Below, one piece after another: positions 28,113 through 37,314 of a stretch of DNA of 64,000 bases. Source of the DNA: CAYRDC01 sp964422925 (GTDB lineage: Bacteria > Bacteroidota > Bacteroidia > Chitinophagales > S012-47); contig CAYRDC010000005.1 of the NCBI GenBank assembly GCA_964422925.1, positions 62,001 to 126,000 on the forward strand, read 5' to 3'. Under the pieces are notes generated by a model that was given only the letters and a program-made list of their open reading frames with translations, did no database searches and was not told the DNA's origin. Position numbers and translations under genes: made by a program. How positions within the stretch are numbered: the first letter of the stretch is position 1; each line of letters starts with the position of its first letter.

Positions 28113-31100
28113 ATGTGGCTGAATAAAAAGTCTTTATCCCGTGTTTTCTGGTTTTTTGCCTGGTTGCTGTTCCCACATTGGGCGCAGGCCCAGGTCACAG
28201 CCGGATTCACTGCATCGCCCACGTCAGGTTGCAGCCCGCTGATCGTGTATTTTACCGACCAGTTACAGGGTAATGTCACCGACTGGTTCTGGATATTCGG
28301 CAACGGGGCTACTTCCGATACCGCCAACCCGGTGGTTACCTTTACCCAGCCCGGCACCTATGACGTTACCCTGATTGTCACAGACGGGAATCAGTACGAT
28401 ACACTGACCATTCCGGGAATGATCACCGTGTATGAAAGTCCCACGGCAGCACTTTCCGGGTCACCGCTTGCCGGGTGCCCGCCATTAAACGTACAGTTCC
28501 AGGATTTGTCGCAGCCCGGAGACGGAGGAATTACCACCTGGTTATGGGATTTTGGCGATGGGCAGCTAACCGGGACGCAAAATCCTTCCCATATCTACAC
28601 TTATGCATCTTCCTTCACGGTATCCCTCCAGGTGACGGATGACAATGGCTGCACGGATGTGCAAAGTATTCCGGCTTATGTGCAGGTTAAGAGCCCACCT
28701 GTCGTACAATTCAATACCCCGGACTGGCTGGGCTGCACTTTGCCGCATACCGCGCATTTCAACAATCAAAGCACGGGCACCGGCAATTTAACTTATCAGT
28801 GGGATTTTGGGGATGGAAATACAAGCACCCAAAAGAACCCGGTCCATGATTACACGGCCTTTGGGAGTTATGACGTAACCCTCATTGTCACGGACGGCAA
28901 TGGCTGCAGCGATACCCTGGTCATTTCCAAAGCCGTAACCATATCGCCATTCCAGGTATCTTTCAGCGTGAACAAGAACCACGGATGTACCCAGCCGCTG
29001 GATACTTTTTTGTTTACAAACACATCCCAGCCATTTGCTACGGTGGCTTCCTGGGACTTTGGGGACGGGTACACCGCTACAGGCAACAATGTGTGGCATG
29101 TTTACAATGTCCCGGGCACATACATTGTGCAGCTAACCTCTTCAAACCCCGGCTGTAGCGGCACTGTGTACGACACTATTTACGTGCAGGAGCTCCAGGC
29201 CGGTTTTCTGGCATCAGATACCCATCCCTGCGATACCACGGATGTCATACAATTCACCGATGTTTCATACAACGCTGTCAGCTGGTCATGGGATTTCGGA
29301 GATTCCACCATGGCTACAGGGCCAAACCCGGGCCATGTGTTTCAGTCGGCAGGGAACCACCTGGTTACCCTGGCAGTGGCCAATGCTTATGGCTGTGTGG
29401 ACACGGTGGCGATGTTTGTGTGGGTGGATCCCCTGCGTGGTTTCCCCATCGTCACACCCGGTTCGGGATGTGCCCCGTTGAAAGTGTTGTTTGCCTACCT
29501 GAAGATGAGCAACCAGAACATTATGAGCTATGACTGGGACTTTGGGGATGGGCAAGCGGGCACCGGTGACACCATTTCGCACACTTATGCCAGCCAGGGG
29601 GTTTACTGGGCCAAAGTGACCGTAACCAGCGACAGTGGCTGTGTGCATACGGATTCAGTAAAAGTGGAAGTGGGGGTTCCTCCTACGGCTGACTTTATGG
29701 TAAGCAACGACACTTTCTGTGCCGGGAAGACAGTAACTTTCCTGCCTTTCAACACCAACGCTGACGCGTTTTTCTGGAATTACGGGGACGGACAGTCAGG
29801 CCCTCCTTTTCAGCATATTTACCATGACACCGGGTGGTTTACCGTAACCTTGTATCCCTCGTTACACGGCTGCCCGGGCGACACCGTGAAAAAAACCAAC
29901 CTGCTGTATATCAACGGCCCGGTGGCCAATCCGGTTACCGATACTATTCCCTGCGGGCAGGATTACGATGTGAATTTTCATGCCAACGCCATTTTAGCGC
30001 AGCACTACAAATGGTATTTCGGGGATGGCGACTCTTCGGATCTGGCGGATCCGAAGCATACTTACGCGCAATCGGGTGATTACCTGGTTTCCCTGACAGT
30101 AAGTAACGATTCGACCGGCTGTTCTTACACCAGTGAGTTTCTGTTGTTTATCCGCAAGCCGCTGGCTTATTTTACCATGTCAGATTCGGTGGGTTGCAAC
30201 ACCCTGTACGGTGTGCAGTTCGATGCCAGCGGCAGCCAGGATGTGGATAACGAATGGTATTTCTGGGAGTTTTCCGATACCGCGTTTTTCGACAAGTGGG
30301 ATGCCGATTCACTGTGGGAGCTGATTCATCCGGTATACAACTACACCGTTCCGGGGGTTTACACGCCCACTCTGACCGTGCATGATTACCGGGGCTGTTA
30401 TTCGTCTTTTTCGCGGACTATCCGCATCACCCGTCACGAGACCCGGATTTATATGGATACACTCATCGGTTGCGCCCCGGCCGTTTTCCAGTTTATTGAC
30501 AGCACTATCGCGGATTCAGTAATAACTTCCTGGCTCTGGGACTTCGGGGACAGCGTTGCGGCAAACCAGCAAAATCCGGTGCATACCTATACCCAGGGCG
30601 GTATTTATGAAGTCATCCTTCAGACCAGTGATGTATCCGGCTGCGGGGGCTCGGATACGGTGATGCTGACAATCTATGACCCCAGTCCTCAGTTTTACAC
30701 CAATGACACCCTGGTTTGCGCGGGCAGCATAGTAAAATTCAATAACACAACCACTGATACGGCAGCCACATTCCTGTGGCTGTTCGGTGACGGAACCAGT
30801 TCGACCCAAACCAACCCGGTGCATGTGTATGACAAAGCCGGCAACTATACCGTCCGGCTGATTGAAACCGGACCCTATGGTTGCAAGGATACTTTCACCA
30901 TTTCTTCAGTGGTGGAAGTGCACAAGCCTTCAGCCGGTATCTGGGCCAGCGACACCGTGGCCAATTGCCCGCCCGCGTTCATTCATTTCAGCGCGGTGAC
31001 CGACAGTTCCGTGGTGGGATGGCTCTGGGATTTCGGGGACAACTCTTCTTCCGTGTTGAAAAACCCGTCACACAACTATACCCTGCCGGGCATTTATGAT

Positions 31101-32432
31101 GCCTGGCTGAAGGTCTGGGACACGCTGGGTTGCACCGATTCCATTTACCTTTCGCAATATATAATAGTAAACGGGCCGGTCGCGCAGTTTGATTTCTTCC
31201 CCAAGAGCGGCTGTTTCCCGCTGGCTGTGACATTTTATTCCTTCAACCAGCAGGGGGTGGGGGATGTATTCTGGGATTTCGGGGATGGCACCAGCGGTTC
31301 CGGTGATACCGTGACGCATGTGTACACCAATTACGGGCAGTTCTGGCCGGTGATGATCATCAACAATGGTATGCAGGGCGCGCAAAAATGCGAGTATGGC
31401 ATTGCGTCACCCTATTCAGTGAACATCGACACGGTGCACGCGGATTTCAGTTTTACGCCTTCGTCCGCCTGCATGCCGGCCGATATTTCGCTGTTTGACC
31501 AGTCACTCGGGGATATCAGTTCACGTACCTGGCTGTTGAGCAATGGGTTTGTGTTCAACGGACCCGTTCCTCCTCCACAGCATTATGACACCGCAGGGAC
31601 CTACTTTGTTACCCTGGTGGTCACCAACGCTAACGGTTGTTCAGACACCATGACCCGGTCGCTGGAGATTTTTCCATTGCCCGATGCCAAAGCCTGGGGC
31701 GATTCCGTGATATGTGCCGGGGACAGCATCCTTTTGAAAGGAGAATATAATCCGGACCTGGTGTATCTCTGGTTGCCGTCCGGGAGCGTCAACGACCCGG
31801 ACAGCAATTTTACCTGGGCAACGCCCTCGGCAGACCAGGGTTATGTGTTGATGGTCATGGACACTAACGGTTGCCAGGATTTTTCGGATACGGTGCATGC
31901 CTTTGTGCTTCAGCCGCCCCAGTTGAGCGTGTATCCCGACACCACTATTTACGCAGGAGACACGGTTCATTTGCATTACGATGCCAACCAGCCTATGAGC
32001 GGGTTTACCTGGAAACCTGCCGGAAGTCTTTCCTGCGGCCAATGCCCTGATCCGCTGGCTTTCCCGCTGCAAACCACCGATTACACGCTGACGGCCACCG
32101 ACAGCCTGGGATGTTTTACCTTGACCGCCAGCCTGCACATCGAAGTGCTGGATGGCCTGATCCTGGCTTTTCCGGAAGCGTTCACCCCCAACGGGGACGG
32201 GCATAATGATGTGATCAACCTGCGCATGAAGGGAAAAGGTGAACTGCTCATTTTCCGGATCTACAACCGCTGGGGACAATTGGTTTTCGAAACCACCGAC
32301 CTTCACAAAGGCTGGGACGGAAATTACCGGGGGAAACCCCAGCCGGCTGATTCCTATGCCTGGTACATCAAAGTGCGCAGCCAAACCGGGCAGGTGTATG
32401 AGAAATCCGGCACATTTACCCTCTTGCGGTAG
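28113..32432 (+). CDS. Giant PKD-repeat adhesin with gliding-associated type B C-terminal domain
   Basis: The 1439-residue exported protein has a signal peptide (to HWAQAQ) followed by 12 to 14 PKD domains, recognisable from repeated WDFGDG or close variants and the preceding GCxPLxVxF. The last about 90 residues (FPEAFTPNGDGHNDVINL, IYNRWGQLVFE, GWDGNYRGKPQPADSYAW) are the CHU_C/gliding-motility-associated domain, the type B T9SS signal. It probably forms a long surface filament or adhesin. The divergent PorP/SprF gene, 71 bases away, is its likely secretion partner. Repeats are diverged at DNA level, so the assembly through here is reliable. Confidence 0.92.
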   Translation: MWLNKKSLSRVFWFFAWLLFPHWAQAQVTAGFTASPTSGCSPLIVYFTDQLQGNVTDWFWIFGNGATSDTANPVVTFTQPGTYDVTLIVTDGNQYDTLTIPGMITVYESPTAALSGSPLAGCPPLNVQFQDLSQPGDGGITTWLWDFGDGQLTGTQNPSHIYTYASSFTVSLQVTDDNGCTDVQSIPAYVQVKSPPVVQFNTPDWLGCTLPHTAHFNNQSTGTGNLTYQWDFGDGNTSTQKNPVHDYTAFGSYDVTLIVTDGNGCSDTLVISKAVTISPFQVSFSVNKNHGCTQPLDTFLFTNTSQPFATVASWDFGDGYTATGNNVWHVYNVPGTYIVQLTSSNPGCSGTVYDTIYVQELQAGFLASDTHPCDTTDVIQFTDVSYNAVSWSWDFGDSTMATGPNPGHVFQSAGNHLVTLAVANAYGCVDTVAMFVWVDPLRGFPIVTPGSGCAPLKVLFAYLKMSNQNIMSYDWDFGDGQAGTGDTISHTYASQGVYWAKVTVTSDSGCVHTDSVKVEVGVPPTADFMVSNDTFCAGKTVTFLPFNTNADAFFWNYGDGQSGPPFQHIYHDTGWFTVTLYPSLHGCPGDTVKKTNLLYINGPVANPVTDTIPCGQDYDVNFHANAILAQHYKWYFGDGDSSDLADPKHTYAQSGDYLVSLTVSNDSTGCSYTSEFLLFIRKPLAYFTMSDSVGCNTLYGVQFDASGSQDVDNEWYFWEFSDTAFFDKWDADSLWELIHPVYNYTVPGVYTPTLTVHDYRGCYSSFSRTIRITRHETRIYMDTLIGCAPAVFQFIDSTIADSVITSWLWDFGDSVAANQQNPVHTYTQGGIYEVILQTSDVSGCGGSDTVMLTIYDPSPQFYTNDTLVCAGSIVKFNNTTTDTAATFLWLFGDGTSSTQTNPVHVYDKAGNYTVRLIETGPYGCKDTFTISSVVEVHKPSAGIWASDTVANCPPAFIHFSAVTDSSVVGWLWDFGDNSSSVLKNPSHNYTLPGIYDAWLKVWDTLGCTDSIYLSQYIIVNGPVAQFDFFPKSGCFPLAVTFYSFNQQGVGDVFWDFGDGTSGSGDTVTHVYTNYGQFWPVMIINNGMQGAQKCEYGIASPYSVNIDTVHADFSFTPSSACMPADISLFDQSLGDISSRTWLLSNGFVFNGPVPPPQHYDTAGTYFVTLVVTNANGCSDTMTRSLEIFPLPDAKAWGDSVICAGDSILLKGEYNPDLVYLWLPSGSVNDPDSNFTWATPSADQGYVLMVMDTNGCQDFSDTVHAFVLQPPQLSVYPDTTIYAGDTVHLHYDANQPMSGFTWKPAGSLSCGQCPDPLAFPLQTTDYTLTATDSLGCFTLTASLHIEVLDGLILAFPEAFTPNGDGHNDVINLRMKGKGELLIFRIYNRWGQLVFETTDLHKGWDGNYRGKPQPADSYAWYIKVRSQTGQVYEKSGTFTLLR

Positions 32433-32445
32433 AATGCCGGTTTGT

Positions 32446-32453
32446 TAACTTTG
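32446..32453 (+). promoter_or_regulatory. TAnnTTTG promoter element for the M2 peptidase gene
   Basis: TAACTTTG, an exact consensus match 27 bases before the ATG at 32481. Confidence 0.5.
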
Positions 32454-32480
32454 TAGCCAGCCAAAAAATCAATCAATAAC

Positions 32481-34286
32481 ATGAAAAATACCATTATGCT
32501 GGTCCTGTGCTGCAGTCTGCTGGCCATGGGATGCCAATCAACGAAAAAAAATGACCTGCAGGAAGAAGTGCAGGCGTACCTGGACCAATACAACCAGGAA
32601 TACCAGAAACTGTTAATCGATGCTTCGGAAGCCGAATGGAAACTGAACACATACATCGTTGAGGGAGATACTCTCACTCAGAAGCAGGCTGAAGAAGCGG
32701 AAGGCCGCCTGGCAGCCTTCACCGGCAGCAAGGAAAACATAGAGAAAGCAAAGGGATACCTGGAGCAGAAAGACCAACTGACCGGTTTGCAGGTCAAGCA
32801 ACTCGAAACCATACTGTATATGGCAGGGGCCAAACCGGAAACAGCGGGAGAAGTGGTCGATCAGCTCATAGCTGCAGAAGCCAGACAAACCACGGATTTA
32901 TTCGGCTTTGATTTCCAGATAGATGGGAAATCTGTCTCAACTAACGATATAGACAATATCCTGAAAGAGGAAACGGATCTTAACCTTCGGCTGAAGGCCT
33001 GGGAGGCCAGCAAAGAAGTGGGGAAAGTGCTGAAAAAAGGATTGGAAAACCTGCGCAATCTCCGCAATGCCAGTGTGCAGGCCCTGAACTACCCGGATTA
33101 TTTCTCTTACCAGGTTTCGGAATATGGAATGAGTACGAAAGAAATGCTGGAGTTGTGCCACAATATGATCCGGGATATCTGGCCGCTATACCGCGAATTG
33201 CATACCTGGGCGCGCTACACGCTGGCGGAAAAATACGGCCAGCCGGTACCGGACTACCTGCCGGCCCACTGGCTTCCCAACCGCTGGGGCCAGGACTGGA
33301 CTTCGCTGGTCCGGGTAGAAGGCCTTGACTTGAATAAGTCGCTAAAGGATAAGTCAGCCGAATGGATCATGAAACAGGGCGAAGCCTTTTATGTAAGCCT
33401 GGGCTTCGACAGCCTGCCCCGGAGTTTCTGGGAAAAATCCAGTCTGTACCCACTGCCGGATTCAGTAGATTACAAAAAGAACAACCACGCTTCAGCGTGG
33501 CACATGGACAACGACAAAGATGTGCGCAGCCTGATGAGTGTTATTCCGAACGCGGAATGGTGGGAAACTGTGCTGCACGAGCTGGGGCATATATATTACT
33601 ATATGACCTATAGCAACCCGGAGGTGCCTATTATCCTGCGTTCCGGGGCGAACCGCGCTTTTCACGAGGCAATGGGCAGTATGATCGGGCTGGCTTCCAT
33701 GCAAAAGCCATTCCTGGCCGCCCGGGGGCTGGTCGATCCAAATGCCGAAGTGGACGAAATGCAATCACTATTGAAAGAAGCCCTGAATTACGTGGTGTTT
33801 ATTCCCTGGTCGGCCGGGGTGATGACCGATTTTGAAAAGACCTTGTATGCCGACAGCCTGCCAATTAATGAATTCAATAAAACCTGGTGGGAGCTGAAGA
33901 AAAAATACCAGGGCATTGTACCTCCAGAAGACCGGGGGGAAGAATATTGTGACGCGGCTTCCAAAACCCATATTAATGACGATGCGGCCCAGTATTATGA
34001 TTATGCCCTTTCTTTCGCGCAATTGTTCCAGTGGCACGTTTACATCGCCAACAATATCCTGCATGAAGACCCGCACGCGACCAATTACTGGGGGCATAAG
34101 GAAGTGGGCGATTTTATCCGGAAGCTGATGCGCCCCGGGGCCACCAGGGACTGGCGGGAGCTGTTGCAGGAAACCATTGGCAGCGGAATGAGCGCCAAAC
34201 CCATGCTGGATTATTTTGCCCCGTTGATGGATTACCTGAAAAAGGAAAACAAAGGCAGGAAATACACTCTGCCCGAAACCATTTAG
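32481..34286 (+). CDS. M2 family (ACE-like) metallopeptidase lipoprotein
   Basis: Predicted dipeptidyl carboxypeptidase, 601 residues. The signal peptide ends in a lipobox (LLAMGC), so the enzyme is probably membrane-anchored. The zinc motif is H366-E-L-G-H370, with the third ligand in GANRAFHEAMGSMIGLAS as in angiotensin-converting enzymes. WHMDNDKDVRSLM precedes it, where ACE has its substrate-binding region. It may trim peptides in the envelope. It stands alone between the giant gene and purB. Confidence 0.9.
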   Translation: MKNTIMLVLCCSLLAMGCQSTKKNDLQEEVQAYLDQYNQEYQKLLIDASEAEWKLNTYIVEGDTLTQKQAEEAEGRLAAFTGSKENIEKAKGYLEQKDQLTGLQVKQLETILYMAGAKPETAGEVVDQLIAAEARQTTDLFGFDFQIDGKSVSTNDIDNILKEETDLNLRLKAWEASKEVGKVLKKGLENLRNLRNASVQALNYPDYFSYQVSEYGMSTKEMLELCHNMIRDIWPLYRELHTWARYTLAEKYGQPVPDYLPAHWLPNRWGQDWTSLVRVEGLDLNKSLKDKSAEWIMKQGEAFYVSLGFDSLPRSFWEKSSLYPLPDSVDYKKNNHASAWHMDNDKDVRSLMSVIPNAEWWETVLHELGHIYYYMTYSNPEVPIILRSGANRAFHEAMGSMIGLASMQKPFLAARGLVDPNAEVDEMQSLLKEALNYVVFIPWSAGVMTDFEKTLYADSLPINEFNKTWWELKKKYQGIVPPEDRGEEYCDAASKTHINDDAAQYYDYALSFAQLFQWHVYIANNILHEDPHATNYWGHKEVGDFIRKLMRPGATRDWRELLQETIGSGMSAKPMLDYFAPLMDYLKKENKGRKYTLPETI

Positions 34287-34292
34287 GCGGGT

Positions 34293-35642
34293 TTATTTCA
34301 GTGCATTACCGGTATAAGTCCATGGCGTCAGCGCCAGTAACTGCTGTCGTGTTTCTTCATCAATATTCAATTGGCGGATGAATTCCTTTATATCCGTATC
34401 GGTAAGGCGGTTTTTCCCGCGTGTCAGCGCCTTCAGGGCTTCGTAGGGTTTGGGATACCCCGCTTTTCGCAGTATGGTTTGAATGCCTTCGGACACTACG
34501 GCCCAATGCGCCTGCAGGTCTTCCCGGATGCTCGTTTCATTCAGTTGGAGTTTTTCCAGGCCTTTTTGCAGCGAAGCAATTCCCAGCAGGCTGTGGGCAA
34601 AGGGCACACCCAGATTACGCGAAGCCGTGCTGTCCGTAAGGTCGCGCTGCAGGCGGGAAACCGGCAATTTACCGGCCAGGTGATTAAACATAGCGTTGGC
34701 TATGCCGAAATTCCCTTCAGCGTTTTCAAAATCGATCGGGTTTACTTTATGGGGCATAGTCGAAGAGCCGACTTCCTTTTCACTTATCTTTTGGGTGAAA
34801 TAATCCAGCGAAATGTACATCCAGCAGTCCCTGCAGCAATCCGTTAGAATCGTGTTGATGCGGGCGATATTATGCAGTAAGGCAGCCAGCATGTCGTAAT
34901 GCTCGATCTGCGTGGTGAAGTGCTGGCGCTGCAGCCCCAGCCGATTCAGCAACCTGTCAGCCAAGCCGGGCCAGTCGATATCCGGGTAAGCGGCAATATG
35001 CGCGTTGAAATTCCCGGTAGCTCCTCCCAATTTCCCCTGGAAGGGTAGTGCGTTCAGCAGGGCCAGCTGGTATTGCAGCCGTTCGATGAACACCAGGAAT
35101 TCCTTTCCCAGTCCCGTGGGAGAAGCCGGTTGCCCGTGGGTACGGGCCAGCATGGGCACCTGGCGCCAGGCTTCCGCCCGCTTCGACAAATCAGCAATTA
35201 GTCCTTCGAGGGTCGGCAGGTACTCATGTTGCACAAACTCCTTCACCGCCAGCGGCATGGCCGTGTTATTGATGTCCTGCGAAGTCAGGCCAAAGTGGAT
35301 GAATTCGCTCCATTTGTCCCAACCGGCTTCCCTGAACCGGTTTTTCAGGAAATATTCCACCGCTTTTATATCGTGGTTGGTTACAGCTTCCAGCTCTTTC
35401 ACCTGGCGGGCATCTTCCAGGGAAAAATTTTCATACAACGAACGCAGCAGCGGGTAATTTTCCACAGGGAAATCATTTAATTCCCGGATACCTTCCCGGC
35501 ATAATTCAATGAAGTATTCCACTTCCACGCGTACCCGGTACCGGATCAGGGCCATTTCAGAAAAATAGACGGCTGCCTTTTCCGTTTTTTCGCGGTAACG
35601 TCCATCCACCGGTGAAATAGCCTGGAGGGAGTCCAGTTGCAT
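34293..35642 (-). CDS. purB: Adenylosuccinate lyase
   Basis: Cleaves adenylosuccinate and SAICAR in purine synthesis; cytoplasmic tetramer. The 449-residue protein starts MQLDSLQAISPVDGRY, the family N-terminus, and carries the flexible signature loop GSSTMPHKVNPIDFENAEGN, plus ARTHGQPASPT and SQDINNT. This is the E. coli PurB type. The frame is open to 35828, but the ATG at 35642 matches the family start. It is convergent with the M2 peptidase gene and divergent from endonuclease I. Confidence 0.96.
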   Translation of the reverse strand: MQLDSLQAISPVDGRYREKTEKAAVYFSEMALIRYRVRVEVEYFIELCREGIRELNDFPVENYPLLRSLYENFSLEDARQVKELEAVTNHDIKAVEYFLKNRFREAGWDKWSEFIHFGLTSQDINNTAMPLAVKEFVQHEYLPTLEGLIADLSKRAEAWRQVPMLARTHGQPASPTGLGKEFLVFIERLQYQLALLNALPFQGKLGGATGNFNAHIAAYPDIDWPGLADRLLNRLGLQRQHFTTQIEHYDMLAALLHNIARINTILTDCCRDCWMYISLDYFTQKISEKEVGSSTMPHKVNPIDFENAEGNFGIANAMFNHLAGKLPVSRLQRDLTDSTASRNLGVPFAHSLLGIASLQKGLEKLQLNETSIREDLQAHWAVVSEGIQTILRKAGYPKPYEALKALTRGKNRLTDTDIKEFIRQLNIDEETRQQLLALTPWTYTGNALK

Positions 35643-35651
35643 GCTTTTAGG

Positions 35652-35659
35652 TAGTTTTG
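35652..35659 (+). promoter_or_regulatory. TAnnTTTG promoter element for the endonuclease I gene
   Basis: TAGTTTTG, an exact consensus match 32 bases before the ATG at 35692. It favours that start over the ATG at 35641. Confidence 0.45.
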
Positions 35660-35691
35660 CAACCCAAAAGTACCAAGAAAAGCCCGTTTTT

Positions 35692-37314
35692 ATGCGCAAT
35701 GCCTTTTTGATTCCAGCCTTTTGTCTCCTGATGGCTTCCGAAGCAGGGGCCCAGCACCTGTCCGTCAGCCCTTCCATTTTGAGTTTTGACACAACCCTTA
35801 CGATCACTTCAGACACCCTTTGGTTCACGATACAGAACCAGGCACCCTATGCGATCCAGGTGGACAGCCTGGTTTGCTATAACCCGGATTTCGAAGCCAT
35901 AGATAACAATCTTTCCGTTCCCGGCTTCGGATCGGTGCAAACCGGGGTGGTATTCCATCCAAGGCACAATATCGATTACAACAGCGAGTTGGTGGTGTAC
36001 GCGCGCGCGCATCAGGGCAACCTGGCCATTGACCTGCATGGCACCGGCAAATACCCGGAAGCTTATTATGCGCCAACCCAGGGTCTGAGCGAAGAAGCGC
36101 TCAAGCAGGCGCTGAAATCCCTGATCAGCGGGCATACCAGCCTGGGATATAATCTGGCCCGTGACAAGATGTTTATGGTGATTGACAACCAGCGTGTGAA
36201 CGGGCAGGGAGCATCACAGAATACAATCGAAGGCGTATATACGGGAACGGTAATCACCGGGTATACTTCCCGGCAGGATGCTTTTTCCAACTACAATTTT
36301 AACACGGAGCACACCTTTCCGCAGGGGAAATTCAGTGGGCAGGAACCGATGAAATCGGATTTATACCATTTGTTTCCGACCCTGGTGAGTGCTAACAGTG
36401 AGAGGGGGAGCAAACCATTCGGCCTGGTGAGCAACCCAACCTGGCAGCAGGGCGGGTCACGGTCAAATGCCACCACTTTTGAACCCCGGCCCCAGCATAA
36501 AGGCCCTGCCGCGCGGGCCATGCTGTATTTCCTGGTGCGGTATCAGAATTACGGCAATTTCGTGTCGGCTTCCGACCAGGACATTCTGCGGCAATGGTGC
36601 CTGAACTATTTGCCCAATGCCGTGGAAAAGAAGCGCAATGAGGATATTTCGGCTTTGCAGCACAACCGGAACCCGTTTATTGACCACCCGGAATTTGTCG
36701 AGCGCATTCATTCGTTCATTTCCAATTCCACCGCGCCCACCGTCCGGCATTTGGTCATTACCAGCGATACCATTTCCCTGGGCTATGGAAACCCTGGGGA
36801 CACCCTCCGGTTCTGGCTGGTGATGGTGAATGACGGCAATGCAACCGTTACGCTAACCAATGCCATGCTGAATGGTCCCGGGCTAAGCTTGTTGAATTTC
36901 CCGGCCAGCGTTCCGACCGGGGAGTCGGGAATCGCTACGGTTCAGTGGGTTGTTACGGATACGAACGCCATGAGCGCTACCCTGACGTTTGAAAGCAACG
37001 CGCAGGGCCAGGCGCAAATCAGCGTTCCGGTTACCGGAAACTCCGGCAGCCCTACGGATGTTAATCCGCGGGAATATCCTGCTGTCAGGATCTGGCCGGT
37101 ACCCGCGCGGGATATGTTGTTTTTATCATATGGTTATACCGGCCGCATGGATATTGCTGTCTATAATTTTACGGGACAAAGAGTTTATTCAACGATGGTC
37201 AGGCAGGCAGAGGATATTCAGATTCCCTTGCAGTCCTTTCCTGAAGGCGCGTATTACCTGCAATGGATCATGGGTGACAGAATGGAAACAAAACCTTTTG
37301 TCATCGTCAGATAA
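35692..37314 (+). CDS. Secreted endonuclease I family nuclease with T9SS sorting domain
   Basis: The 540-residue protein has a signal peptide (to EAGAQ), an N-terminal Ig-like ASPM/SPD-type segment (SVSPSILSFDTTLTI), and an Endonuclease_1 (EndA/NucM) domain with FNTEHTFPQGKF and MKSDLYHLFPT, the beta-beta-alpha metal site. An Ig-like segment and a T9SS C-terminal domain (VRIWPVPARDMLFL to the end) follow. It should degrade DNA outside the cell, for nutrition or biofilm matrix turnover. The start at 35692 is chosen for the signal peptide. It overlaps the convergent PAS gene by 8 bases. Confidence 0.9.
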   Translation: MRNAFLIPAFCLLMASEAGAQHLSVSPSILSFDTTLTITSDTLWFTIQNQAPYAIQVDSLVCYNPDFEAIDNNLSVPGFGSVQTGVVFHPRHNIDYNSELVVYARAHQGNLAIDLHGTGKYPEAYYAPTQGLSEEALKQALKSLISGHTSLGYNLARDKMFMVIDNQRVNGQGASQNTIEGVYTGTVITGYTSRQDAFSNYNFNTEHTFPQGKFSGQEPMKSDLYHLFPTLVSANSERGSKPFGLVSNPTWQQGGSRSNATTFEPRPQHKGPAARAMLYFLVRYQNYGNFVSASDQDILRQWCLNYLPNAVEKKRNEDISALQHNRNPFIDHPEFVERIHSFISNSTAPTVRHLVITSDTISLGYGNPGDTLRFWLVMVNDGNATVTLTNAMLNGPGLSLLNFPASVPTGESGIATVQWVVTDTNAMSATLTFESNAQGQAQISVPVTGNSGSPTDVNPREYPAVRIWPVPARDMLFLSYGYTGRMDIAVYNFTGQRVYSTMVRQAEDIQIPLQSFPEGAYYLQWIMGDRMETKPFVIVR

